A DNA stretch of 64,000 bases from positions 930,001 through 994,000 of the forward strand of contig NZ_CP061307.1 of NCBI RefSeq assembly GCF_018687895.1, given 5' to 3'. The first letter of the stretch is position 1; every line of letters starts with the position of its first letter. The notes under the pieces are model-generated. The model was not told where the DNA came from and made no database searches. It was given only the letters and a program-made list of their open reading frames with translations. Below, in pieces: positions 7,273-15,731 of this stretch. The position numbers and the translations under genes are program-made. The DNA comes from Polynucleobacter sp. JS-JIR-II-50 (lineage in GTDB: Bacteria > Pseudomonadota > Gammaproteobacteria > Burkholderiales > Burkholderiaceae).

Positions 7273-9333
7273 ATGCCATTTCCAAAATACGTAGGGAAAC
7301 TCGAGAATCTTCAGCGGGCATGGCAGTGGATTAGGTCGAATCCAGATAGATTTTATAAGTCACACTTTCGCGAAGTTTATTCAGCATACGCAACGGCTGA
7401 TGGAGAGCTTTTAAAGAATCTGAAAAATCGACTCGATAGAAACATATATACCCCATCAGACTCCTGCAAATTATTTCTACCTAAGCCCTCTGGAATCCTA
7501 AGACCATATACATTGTTATGCGTTGAGGATCAGATTGTTTACCAAGCTATGGCTAATATAGTGGCAGAAAAGTTATACCCAATAGTTAAAGGTCGATATA
7601 ACAAGCAGGTATTTGGTCATATGTATGCCGGTAAAGGTAATTTATGGTTTTATCAAAAATGGACAAATGGTTATGGGGCTTTTAATTCTGCCTCAAAGCG
7701 GGCTTTCGATTTAGGCTATGTTTGGACTGCTAGCTTCGATTTAACAGCTTTCTATGACAGCATTGATCACAATGTTCTAAGGTATATGTTGGGGAAGATT
7801 CATCTTGACAATGACTTTTCTGAATCCCTTACAAGGCTTTTAAATCAATGGACATCCACGGGCACCCCCATTTACCATCATCATGGAATACCTCAAGGGC
7901 CTCTTAGTTCTGGAATTATTTCTGAAGCAGTGCTTAATCATTTTGATGAAAATTTTTCCAGCAGGAATGACATCAAGTATTTAAGGTATGTCGATGACAT
8001 TCGTTTATATGCAAAAAATGAGGATCATCTTAGATCTGCACTAGTTTGTTTAGACAGAATTAGTAAAGATATAGGCCTATTTCCTCAGTCAGGAAAAATT
8101 GATATCCACAGAGTGATAGATATAGATAAAGAGCTTAAGACAATAAGCATGCCATTTGAACTTTCAAGTTCCCCAGGCATCTTCAATCAAAGGGAAATTA
8201 CATCGGAGATCTTGGCTCTTTCGCCAAGGCAGGGTGGCTACAAGGTTATAGATCCCACTAAATTCAAAATGCTCATTGCAATAAGTGGCCCATCATTGAG
8301 AGTATTAGATAGGGTATGGCGAGTTTTTGACTGCTCGCCAATCTATTACACGCAACTAGCAAATTACATGACGAAGTTTAAAAAACTACCTGATAAGTTT
8401 TCCAAAAAGCTGTTAGATCAGATCGTTCATCAAAATATATACCCATCCATTAGGGCATCATTTATATCTTGTGCATCTAGCCAACAGATGCCGACAAAGA
8501 TTAGACAATTAAAGGGAATTTTAAAACCACTTTGGAGTCCTAAATTTAATGCTCCGGACCTTACTGCAGCACTGTGGAATGCTCTTCATCGCTTAGGACA
8601 TATAACGGAAAGACAGGCAAACTACGCTCTTCTAAATGCTCATATTCCATGGGTAAAAATGCGATTATATTTTGGAACTCCATGGCTTGATATGGATGAT
8701 AAAAGGCGTAATAGATTGCTTAATGCTGGAATGAGGAACAAAAACTCAGACGTAGCGATTTCATCCGCTTGGATTGCATCATTAATAGACTGCAAGATTG
8801 AAAGGCCCTTGAAAACAGTAAATCACCTTGCAAAAATAGTACTTCGTGAAAGTGGTCAGCTAAAGAGAGTAAATGCCAAGGTTTGTGGAATTGATTTAGC
8901 GATCAAGGAAATGGCAGGATTTTCTTCTGGGATAAATTGGAAGAAATTTTTTGGACGAAGATATCATCTGGCGGAATCCAAGTTGGTAGCATGTAAGGGT
9001 TACTTCAAAACAAATCCCACTGCATGGGTAAGTATGCTTGATGTATTTAATGATGTACTTATTGATGAGGTTATAAAAAAAGACGGTACCTTAGGGGCTA
9101 GAAAGTTAGGAAAATTTGGCCCCATCTATAGCAATGGTCTTCAACAAAAATATCCCTACTTATATCAATATATTGTTGCAGTTCACACAAAAAGAGGTGA
9201 AGGCGAGTTATCACATGCTGTTGTTGAAAAAACGCAAGCTCCAACCGGTCGTATTTCTTATAAATGGCTTCCAAAGGGGGTTAAGTTAATGAAGGCGGCT
9301 CTAGAAGAAATTCAGTTGGCTAATTTAAAATAA
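7273..9333 (+). CDS. Reverse transcriptase (defence-type, class unassigned)
   Basis: The 686-residue protein has an N-terminal reverse-transcriptase domain of about 280 residues. The fingers contain KPSGILRPYTLLCVEDQIVY (71-90). Motif A is FDLTAFYDSID (155-165), motif B GIPQGPLSS (205-213), the catalytic motif C YVDD (239-242) and motif D-like SGKIDIH (274-279). All expected catalytic aspartates are present. Residues 290-686 form a long helical C-terminal region with no recognised nuclease. No maturase or group II intron domain is visible, and I saw no retron msr/msd or intron ends. This fits the unknown-group/Abi-like RTs that act in phage defence. The ribosome-binding site TAGGA is well placed. 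It sits as cargo between terL and portal. Confidence 0.85.
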   Translation: MPFPKYVGKLENLQRAWQWIRSNPDRFYKSHFREVYSAYATADGELLKNLKNRLDRNIYTPSDSCKLFLPKPSGILRPYTLLCVEDQIVYQAMANIVAEKLYPIVKGRYNKQVFGHMYAGKGNLWFYQKWTNGYGAFNSASKRAFDLGYVWTASFDLTAFYDSIDHNVLRYMLGKIHLDNDFSESLTRLLNQWTSTGTPIYHHHGIPQGPLSSGIISEAVLNHFDENFSSRNDIKYLRYVDDIRLYAKNEDHLRSALVCLDRISKDIGLFPQSGKIDIHRVIDIDKELKTISMPFELSSSPGIFNQREITSEILALSPRQGGYKVIDPTKFKMLIAISGPSLRVLDRVWRVFDCSPIYYTQLANYMTKFKKLPDKFSKKLLDQIVHQNIYPSIRASFISCASSQQMPTKIRQLKGILKPLWSPKFNAPDLTAALWNALHRLGHITERQANYALLNAHIPWVKMRLYFGTPWLDMDDKRRNRLLNAGMRNKNSDVAISSAWIASLIDCKIERPLKTVNHLAKIVLRESGQLKRVNAKVCGIDLAIKEMAGFSSGINWKKFFGRRYHLAESKLVACKGYFKTNPTAWVSMLDVFNDVLIDEVIKKDGTLGARKLGKFGPIYSNGLQQKYPYLYQYIVAVHTKRGEGELSHAVVEKTQAPTGRISYKWLPKGVKLMKAALEEIQLANLK

Positions 9334-9387
9334 TAAATTATTAATTTCTACATGAAGTGCCAATAGGCAGTCTATAAATATAGGGTG

Positions 9388-11322
9388 ATGACCCAAGACT
9401 CCAAAGCTCTTCAACAAAAGTGGAATGCCCGCATCAAACATGCGCGCGCTCACTGGGCTACCTTTCATAAACGCGTAAAGCACAACCGCAATACGGTCGC
9501 CGGCTTCAATTGGAATGCCGATCCCGCTGGCAAGGAGTTTTACAGCCTCAGAGCTAACTTAATTCACGGAACTATCTCTGCAGTCTTGCCAAACGTCTAT
9601 GCGCGTAACCCAGAGATCTCAATTACCCCAGCCCATGCGGGCGCCGATATCAAACTCTTTTGTAGCACCCTTGAGAAAGTAACTAATAGGGCGCTAGAGC
9701 ATGCCCAACTCAAGAATCGAGCCAAGTCCACAGTCAGAGCTGCATTGACCTGTAGCTTTGGAATCCTAAAAGTGATGTACCAAAGGAGTGCCCATGAGGA
9801 TGCATATATTCAGGGACGTATTAATGATACCCAAGAGAACTTACTGCATATAGAGGAGCTTGAGAGAGATCTCCAGGATAAAGATCAAGATGGTCAGCAT
9901 GATGTTAAAAGGGCTGAGCTTGAAGAACTCATTCGATCACTCCAAGAACAATCCGAAGTGCAATCTGCAGAGGGTCTCGTTATCGATAGAGTCCTCACAG
10001 AAAACCTCCTGATTGACCCATCCATCTGTGAGTTCTGGGATTACACCGATGCAGACTGGATGTGCCAAGTCATTCCCATGAAGAGATCCCAGGCTGAAGC
10101 TCTGTATAAAAAGAATCTTGCCAATGCAAAGATCTACCAACCAGGACAAGGAGAACCATCGCATAAAAGGGCCAAGCGCTTGGCTTCAATGCAGTTAGAT
10201 GCTGGGCCAGTAACTGATGATCAACAAATAGCTGTCCTAGAGATCTGGGATAGAACTACTCAGCGCGTATACACAATGGTGGAGGGTGCAACCGAATGGT
10301 TGCGCGAACCCTATTCGCCGCCAAGGGCGGGAGAGCGCTGGTATCCATTCTTTCTATTGCCGTATCAGGTAGTTGATGGTCAATTCGTTGGCCCAAGCCT
10401 TGTAGACCTCACTGAACGATTGCAGGGTGAGCATAACGAAGCTAGAGATCGATTCAACCAGCATCGGGATCTTTGTATTCCGGGATGGGTAGCCTCAGCC
10501 GATATTAATGAGAAGACCATTAAGAGGCATTCGGATTCTCGATTTGGCGAGATCACGATTGTGGATACAGAAGGCAAGCCTCTTAACCAAGTGATTATTC
10601 CTAGAGGTCACCCCAAGATAGATCCGATCGTCTATGACACCAGCGCAGTGCGCTATGACTGGGAGCAAGTCACAGGCTTGCAAGATGCAGCAAGGTCTAC
10701 CGTAGTAAGACCTAAGACTGCTACTGAGGCAAACATTCTGCAAAGAGCCTTATCAGGGCGCGTATTTGAATTTAAAGACCAGATAGAGGATTGGCTACAA
10801 GAGATAGCGCAATACAGTGCTCAGGTTCTACTGCAAGAGCTTACCAAGGAACATGTAGAGCGCTATGTGGGCGCGCCAATCAACAAGACAACCATAGTAG
10901 ATGGCCAAGCTATCACGACCAAAGAGAAAAGCTACGACTGGCCAGAGCTCACTAAAGAACGAATCTTTGACATGGTCGACCTGCGTATCCGAGCCGGCAC
11001 GACTGGTTCTCCTGATGGCATTGAGGAGAAGGAGGGTTGGCTAAAAGTCTTACCAATGATCACCAGCCTGTCCATCCAAATGCAAAACCTGCAGGCAAGA
11101 GGGATGGATTACGAACATATCCGTAGCCTCCTACACGAGACTCTCTTGCGATATGACGATCGTATCGATTCAAATCTATTTATACCCAAGATTGAAAAGC
11201 AAGCCGATGGATATAAGGATATTTCAATGAATTGGCAATGGGAAATCGATAGGGAAAAACAAGGCAAACATCAACATTTAAAAGAGGAGACAGTAGATGA
11301 CACAAGAAGTGAAAAACTTTAG
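9388..11322 (+). CDS. Phage portal protein
   Basis: A 644-residue protein follows the terminase (after the RT cassette) and precedes a scaffold-like and a capsid gene, the order of P22-like head modules. The N-terminal region (KEFYSLRANLIHGTISAVLPNVYARNPEI) and the later VVRPKTATEANILQ block are typical of large portal proteins with long helical segments. The portal dodecamer is the DNA entry channel at the capsid vertex. GTG 9385 directly precedes ATG 9388, and either may be used; the ribosome-binding site is weak (ATAGGG). The 3-prime end overlaps the next gene by 26 bases. A charged helical segment at about 145-190 contains an EF-hand-like DKDQDGQHD stretch. Family identity is judged from position and general character. 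Confidence 0.8.
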   Translation: MTQDSKALQQKWNARIKHARAHWATFHKRVKHNRNTVAGFNWNADPAGKEFYSLRANLIHGTISAVLPNVYARNPEISITPAHAGADIKLFCSTLEKVTNRALEHAQLKNRAKSTVRAALTCSFGILKVMYQRSAHEDAYIQGRINDTQENLLHIEELERDLQDKDQDGQHDVKRAELEELIRSLQEQSEVQSAEGLVIDRVLTENLLIDPSICEFWDYTDADWMCQVIPMKRSQAEALYKKNLANAKIYQPGQGEPSHKRAKRLASMQLDAGPVTDDQQIAVLEIWDRTTQRVYTMVEGATEWLREPYSPPRAGERWYPFFLLPYQVVDGQFVGPSLVDLTERLQGEHNEARDRFNQHRDLCIPGWVASADINEKTIKRHSDSRFGEITIVDTEGKPLNQVIIPRGHPKIDPIVYDTSAVRYDWEQVTGLQDAARSTVVRPKTATEANILQRALSGRVFEFKDQIEDWLQEIAQYSAQVLLQELTKEHVERYVGAPINKTTIVDGQAITTKEKSYDWPELTKERIFDMVDLRIRAGTTGSPDGIEEKEGWLKVLPMITSLSIQMQNLQARGMDYEHIRSLLHETLLRYDDRIDSNLFIPKIEKQADGYKDISMNWQWEIDREKQGKHQHLKEETVDDTRSEKL

Positions 11323-12604
11323 CTCTGGAGTATTAACCAATGGAGGTTTAGTTCAGAAAGAGCAAGAGCGTGAAGCAAGGCGCCAGCAAGAGAAATTGCG
11401 CAAAGAAGCTGAAGAGAAGAGTGCAGCTGAAGCTGTTACCAGGCGCATAAAGGCAAGGGAAGAGCGCGCCTTAGAAAAAGCAGAGCAAGAAGCCCAAGCT
11501 AAGGCTAAACAATTAGTGGACGAAGAGCGGCGAAGAAAAGCTGATGAGAAGTCAGCTCAAGATGAAGTGGCACGACTTCAAGTGGTTGCTGCAAAGGAAG
11601 CGGCAAGATTAGAGAGGCAGAAAGACCTTGAGAGAAGACTTGCAGAAAAGGCGGCACTTCAGCAGCAAGAAGAAGCAAAGCGTAAGACTCAGCAAAAGTC
11701 TGCTGCCTTGCTCGATAGCTTAACCAAAGAGCCTGAGGCTGAAGAAGGTGAACCCACTCAAAAGCAAGAGGCTGAGGAGGAGAGCGCAGAACCTGTCTTT
11801 TCACCGGTTAAGGGTGAAGTGCTGGTGCCGGCTGAGATGCCTTCATTAACGTCTAATCCAGAACCGGAGCCAATTGCTGTCAGAGATATCAGCGAGTTAT
11901 TGCCACCCCCTGTTGTGCTAACAGTTGAGGCTGAGTCGCAAGCTCCCATCCAGGTAGAAAGTGGCAAAGAGCTCATTGAAAGAGTCTTGAGTTCAACCGA
12001 GAAAGCACCCAAGGATCAAGTGGAGGAAACAGCACAACCCAATCGTAGCGAAAACCGATTTCAAAAGATGGCCAATACCAACCGCGATCTTGTCAAAGAG
12101 AATGATGTACTTAAGTCAAAGGTAGAAGACCTTTTAGATAAGTTACATAGCTACGAAATTGAAGGTGAGCTGGTAGGTAGCATGATGGATTCGGTAGATC
12201 GCAATAAGAAAGAGAAGTGGCACGAAAAGCCGGGACAGTCCTACCTAAATAAGGATCACTTCAGCATTGTTAAAGAGGCTAAGCAGGAAATGCTCAAGTA
12301 CCTTTCTACAAGACAGGGCGAGATTGATCATGGCTATAAGTCTGAGCTTTTCGCTAAATATATGGATGACCCGTTTTACATGAATGTATTCGTGCAAAAC
12401 CATGGCGTATTTGAATGGTGGCCAGTGATTGATTCGATTTACAACTCCATAGGCTTACCAAAACCAGACTGGTCTAAGGTAAAGGTTACGAGCCATGCGC
12501 CACAACCGATTAGAGCTAGAACAGCGACCTTGGGATCACCTGTTGCAAGCTCTGAACAACCCATGGATCGTATAGCCCAACACCTAGGCAATATGGGTAT
12601 CTAG
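11297..12604 (+). CDS. Scaffolding-like coiled-coil protein
   Basis: Of 435 residues, roughly 20-130 are an almost uninterrupted Lys/Glu/Ala/Gln coiled coil. A Glu/Pro-rich linker (about 140-240) and a second helical, more conserved-looking C-terminal part follow. GAGGAG eight bases before ATG 11297 supports the start. Sitting between portal and capsid, it matches the place and character of a phage scaffolding protein, which chaperones capsid assembly and is expelled or degraded. No protease motif is visible. An alternative is a structural protein with a long coiled-coil arm. The Fic/Xre insertion follows only 2 bases after its stop, on the opposite strand. Confidence 0.6.
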   Translation: MTQEVKNFSSGVLTNGGLVQKEQEREARRQQEKLRKEAEEKSAAEAVTRRIKAREERALEKAEQEAQAKAKQLVDEERRRKADEKSAQDEVARLQVVAAKEAARLERQKDLERRLAEKAALQQQEEAKRKTQQKSAALLDSLTKEPEAEEGEPTQKQEAEEESAEPVFSPVKGEVLVPAEMPSLTSNPEPEPIAVRDISELLPPPVVLTVEAESQAPIQVESGKELIERVLSSTEKAPKDQVEETAQPNRSENRFQKMANTNRDLVKENDVLKSKVEDLLDKLHSYEIEGELVGSMMDSVDRNKKEKWHEKPGQSYLNKDHFSIVKEAKQEMLKYLSTRQGEIDHGYKSELFAKYMDDPFYMNVFVQNHGVFEWWPVIDSIYNSIGLPKPDWSKVKVTSHAPQPIRARTATLGSPVASSEQPMDRIAQHLGNMGI

Positions 12605-12605
12605 T

Positions 12606-13196
12606 CTATTGCCTAGCAAATAGCATTAAGGGCGCGATATCGCCTTTATCTGCGGCGCGTAGGGCTAGCAGGTAGTTTTGACGAGTAGTACCTGGGGTGG
12701 CGATTGAAGTATTGCCGCCCCAAGAAAATCTTTTACCACCAAGGCTGACAATCAGAGCATCAGCTATCAAGCGCGCATGACGACCATTGCCGTTTGGAAA
12801 TGCATGAATCAACACCAACTGATGATGAAAGCGCACAACAATCTCATCAATGGACATTGTTTTATTTTCAATTTGATAGGCAGTGTTATCTAAAAGATTC
12901 TTGAGGGCAACGGCAATCTGAGTCCAATCAATGCCGATACTCTTGGCGCTCATTCTGAATGTGCCAGCCCACTGCCATGTTTGATTAAACATACGGCTAT
13001 GCAATTCACGCACCAAGCCCTCATTCAAGTCTTGAATAATCTTTTGACGCGCAATCCAATCTGCACCTTCGACAATATTCATTTCTTCCCAAGCGTTTAA
13101 ATCAGCTTGAGTGCTAATGTGTTTGGGGATAAGACCAAGAGCTTCATCCGGATCAATCGGAGTGGCTCCTGGCGCATATTCAAACTGCATCACCAT
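12606..13196 (-). CDS. Fic domain protein, 'mobile mystery protein B'
   Basis: This 196-residue Fic/DOC-family protein has the intact catalytic loop HAFPNGNGRHAR at residues 131-142 (HxFxxGNGRxxR), so AMP-transferase chemistry is possible. A helical LNAWEEMNI segment at about residues 33-41 may be the inhibitory or interface helix. Fic proteins with a partner Xre protein are known as mobile mystery proteins A/B. The pair behaves like a toxin-antitoxin or host-takeover module and is common on mobile elements. Its start overlaps the end of the Xre gene by 7 bases. It is convergent to the scaffold-like gene and interrupts the capsid operon. Confidence 0.85.
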   Translation of the reverse strand: MVMQFEYAPGATPIDPDEALGLIPKHISTQADLNAWEEMNIVEGADWIARQKIIQDLNEGLVRELHSRMFNQTWQWAGTFRMSAKSIGIDWTQIAVALKNLLDNTAYQIENKTMSIDEIVVRFHHQLVLIHAFPNGNGRHARLIADALIVSLGGKRFSWGGNTSIATPGTTRQNYLLALRAADKGDIAPLMLFARQ

Positions 13197-13648
13197 AGAT
13201 TCCTTCTAGGGCCGTCTAATATCTCTTTTGCCAGTAGTTGCAGTTGCTTTTCGCTGGCAGACTTGTCTACCGACTGATCCTCAAGACTCATCGAATGAGA
13301 AATAGGGCGCAGTCTTTCACGCGCAACTAAAGTAGCGCGATCTTCCAAGATTTCCTCTAAAGATTTGCGTGGCACGAGGGTGTATTGCAACTCGCAGTCT
13401 AAGGCGCTAGCCAATTTACGCAGGCTAGCTAAAGTGATCTTTTCATCAGCTTCAGCCTTTTCAAGCTTGGTAATACTGGCGGGTGTAACGCCTAGCTTGC
13501 GAGCCAATGCAGACGCTGACATGCCCAAAGATTCGCGAATAGCCTTAACCCAGCCACTACCTGGACGGGTTGGAGGGCGAACTTCCCTAAGCTTGGTAAG
13601 GACCAAGTCCATTTGATGGAGTTGTAAGTTGGCAAATTTCTTGTTCAT
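13190..13648 (-). CDS. Xre-family regulator, 'mobile mystery protein A'
   Basis: This 152-residue protein has a helix-turn-helix: IRESLGMSASALARKLGVT, then PASITKLEKAEADEKITLAS. It is paired with and translationally coupled to the Fic gene. The family (mobile mystery protein A) is thought to repress its own promoter and restrain or regulate partner B. Directly upstream of ATG 13648 lie three copies of a GATACCTATGGGTATC-like palindrome, the expected autoregulatory operators. The module has its own promoter and opposite orientation to the late genes, so it looks like an inserted cargo unit. Confidence 0.85.
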   Translation of the reverse strand: MNKKFANLQLHQMDLVLTKLREVRPPTRPGSGWVKAIRESLGMSASALARKLGVTPASITKLEKAEADEKITLASLRKLASALDCELQYTLVPRKSLEEILEDRATLVARERLRPISHSMSLEDQSVDKSASEKQLQLLAKEILDGPRRNLW

Positions 13649-13651
13649 ATT

Positions 13652-13733
13652 GATACCTATGGGTATTAATTAATATGTCTAATTGTAACCTATAGGTATC
13701 AATTAATACAGTTATTTGATACCCATAAGTATC
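13652..13733. promoter_or_regulatory. Triple palindromic operator of the Xre/Fic module
   Basis: Three 16-bp copies of one palindrome lie just upstream of the Xre start: GATACCTATGGGTATT (13652-13667), GTAACCTATAGGTATC (13685-13700) and GATACCCATAAGTATC (13718-13733). All three start exactly 33 bp apart, close to three helical turns, and AT-rich spacers contain TTAATTAAT. This is a classic autorepression layout, with the Xre protein as the natural ligand. Confidence 0.75.
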
Positions 13734-13740
13734 AAATAGC

Positions 13741-14112
13741 TATAAAAAGGAGGGTTTTTCGCTTAAATAACAACGTCATTCCGTCAAGGGCACCCCAACG
13801 GGGTGGCTTGCGAACCCTTGATGGCCACGACCAAAGAAACGCTCTTTTATGCCCCAGGTGGCGTAATGACACATTGGGCATAAAGACTCATAGCAAAATA
13901 ATCAAGACACCCAACAAAAACTCCAGATATATCCAAAGCTCTGAACAACTACCCAAATAATGTATGTATGTAGCAACGGTTAACTACCAAGCTACTGATT
14001 CATCCCATGCGTTAAAGCTAGAGTCGCGCCTAGTAGCGTAGCAATGGATAGTTTCACGCACTATCAAACGGTATGAATCCAACTAATTCATAAATACAGA
14101 TAGGGGTGGCAT
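13741..14112. other. Gene-free structured region before the capsid gene
   Basis: These 372 bases hold no credible gene. On the plus strand a 10-bp outer stem pairs 13781-13790 (CCGTCAAGGG) with 13815-13824 (CCCTTGATGG, one G-U). It encloses a 6-bp hairpin CACCCC-AAC-GGGGTG (13791-13805). A second hairpin pairs 13846-13854 (TTTATGCCC) with 13876-13884 (GGGCATAAA), and GTCAT at 13775-13779 can pair with ATGAC at 13866-13870. Several compact GC-rich stems in an AT-rich setting suggest a folded RNA or a leader of the capsid transcript. The rest, 13885-14100, is featureless apart from the capsid ribosome-binding site. Confidence 0.45.
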
Positions 14113-15159
14113 ATGCCAATTTCAAATACAGACTTGCAAGAACTAGCTAAGGTTTCCTTAGATGAGTACTTGCGCAATCTACCGGTAGACCAAATCGCCG
14201 TAGAGAGGCCTTTCCTCAAAAAATTGATGCAGGGACGCAAGAGCCTATTAGGAGCCAAGCAGAATGTGGTTGAGAACATTCGTAAAGAGCATGGGAGTAA
14301 CTTCACTTGGGCATTTGGAGAGGAGACGGTCAAGTTCAATAAACGGAATACCACTGAGCAAGCCTCTTTCCCTTGGCGTAGAGCGGTCGATGGCCTGTAC
14401 ATCGACTATGACCGACTCTTTAGTAATGGCATCAAAGTACGTGAGGGCGGGGCGCGTGGCTTCCAATTGGAACACAACGAGCGCGTACAACTCATTAACT
14501 TGCTTGATGAGCAACTGGAAGTGCTTAGAGAAGGCTTTCTCAATAAGTTAGATCTAGAACTGCATCGCGACGGCTCGCACGGCGCAGATGCGGTAGTCGG
14601 CTTAGATAGTCTAGTAAGCCTAGCGCCAGATGCAGGTACGGTAGGCGGTATTGATCGAGCCAAAGCAAGTTACTGGCGTAACTATGCAGTCAAAGATATC
14701 ACCTCAACTGCACCAGGTAACTTAGTTGGAGAGATGGAGACTGCATGGCGTCAATGTATTAAACATGGCGGTAGTCCTGATTTCATCATCGCTGGGGGTA
14801 AGTTCATTGATACATATCGCAAACAGGTAACAGTGACACATATCGCTGGATCAGGTGAGACTAAGTACATCGATGCTGGCGTAGGTGCGGGCGTAAATAC
14901 TGGCCTAGCCTTCAAAGGTGTAGAGATCATCTGGGATCCGCAGTTTGATGAGCTCGATGCCATGGCTAATAGAACAGTGGAGTGGAGTAAGCGCTGCTAT
15001 TTCCTTAACACGCGCTTTATGAAGCTGCGTGATGACGATCTAGATATCGTTGCCCCAATTCGTCCGCATGACACGCTAGCCATGTACGCCATGGTGAACC
15101 TACGCTGTGCCTTATCCATCTCACGTGCAAATGCCCATGCGGTATTGGCTATTCAATAA
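14113..15159 (+). CDS. Phage major capsid protein
   Basis: The 348-residue protein follows a scaffold-like gene in the head module. It has the mixed alpha/beta character of HK97-fold coat proteins, with a central segment (GGIDRAKASYWRNYAVKD) and a C-terminal part ending in PHDTLAMYAMVNLRC. AGGGGTGG before ATG 14113 is a strong ribosome-binding site, as expected for the most abundant structural protein. No separate head protease gene is visible; the N-terminus (LQELAKVSLDEYLRNLP) could be a delta-like domain. The size is normal for a small siphovirus or podovirus capsid. The call rests on position and fold-like features. Confidence 0.75.
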   Translation: MPISNTDLQELAKVSLDEYLRNLPVDQIAVERPFLKKLMQGRKSLLGAKQNVVENIRKEHGSNFTWAFGEETVKFNKRNTTEQASFPWRRAVDGLYIDYDRLFSNGIKVREGGARGFQLEHNERVQLINLLDEQLEVLREGFLNKLDLELHRDGSHGADAVVGLDSLVSLAPDAGTVGGIDRAKASYWRNYAVKDITSTAPGNLVGEMETAWRQCIKHGGSPDFIIAGGKFIDTYRKQVTVTHIAGSGETKYIDAGVGAGVNTGLAFKGVEIIWDPQFDELDAMANRTVEWSKRCYFLNTRFMKLRDDDLDIVAPIRPHDTLAMYAMVNLRCALSISRANAHAVLAIQ

Positions 15160-15170
15160 AGGAAGCTCAT

Positions 15171-15557
15171 ATGACAAATAAAGAACTCATTCATAGTGAC
15201 TTCCAAATTAAAGAGGTGGAAGCAGTCGTACGCAGGGACGCCTTCACAACCATCCATGTGCACGTGCCGCCGTATGAGACCAACATCCTTCGCAATCTCT
15301 TTGGGCGCGAGAACGTCACGGTGTTCGAGCGCCCATCAAAGACCACCATTACTCCAGAGCAGGAGTACGACCGTCTATGTGCCAAGTACGGTCATGAAGT
15401 TGTGGCAAAAGTCTTTGGTGAAGATGATGGTGATCGCCTAATGGAAATAGTGGAGGGGCTTATGGCTGAAGGAAGGCTCTCGGTTCAAGAGCAAACTTTA
15501 GAAAAGGCTCATGAGCCAGAGGCAACGCCAGAAAGCAGAGGAGCCAAGAAACGCTAG
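15171..15557 (+). CDS. Hypothetical phage protein after the capsid gene, 128 aa
   Basis: I do not recognise this protein. AGGAAG before ATG 15174-region (start taken at 15171) and the 11-base gap from the capsid stop place it in the same transcript. The first half is beta-rich (FTTIHVHVPPYETNILRNLF). The second half is acidic and helical, ending in a charged tail (RGAKKR). The position suggests a head-completion or capsid-decoration protein, but this is inference from order only. Confidence 0.6.
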   Translation: MTNKELIHSDFQIKEVEAVVRRDAFTTIHVHVPPYETNILRNLFGRENVTVFERPSKTTITPEQEYDRLCAKYGHEVVAKVFGEDDGDRLMEIVEGLMAEGRLSVQEQTLEKAHEPEATPESRGAKKR

Positions 15558-15731
15558 CAGTAGGGAAGATCACCGCTAGCGGCCGGTGTTTGGGTGCGGC
15601 TGTGGGTGTTGAAGTAACGATGGTGTGTGGGCGCGCGTAACTGCGCCCCACTGCCAACACCAAAGAAAGGCCTAGGCGGTAGTGGGGCGGTGGACTTCCA
15701 TATTCCAAGCATCAAATAAAGAACCTATTAC
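15558..15731. other. GC-rich structured intergenic region
   Basis: These 174 bases are unusually GC-rich with nested inverted repeats. CACCG (15571-15575) pairs with CGGTG (15584-15588). GGTGTTG (15605-15611) pairs with CAACACC (15655-15661). Inside that, GTGGGCGC (15627-15634) pairs with GCGCCCCAC (15643-15651, one bulged C) around an 8-base loop. The run of Ts needed for a simple terminator is absent. It may be a structured RNA, a mRNA-processing site or a packaging-related signal between the capsid and lysis modules. Confidence 0.4.
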
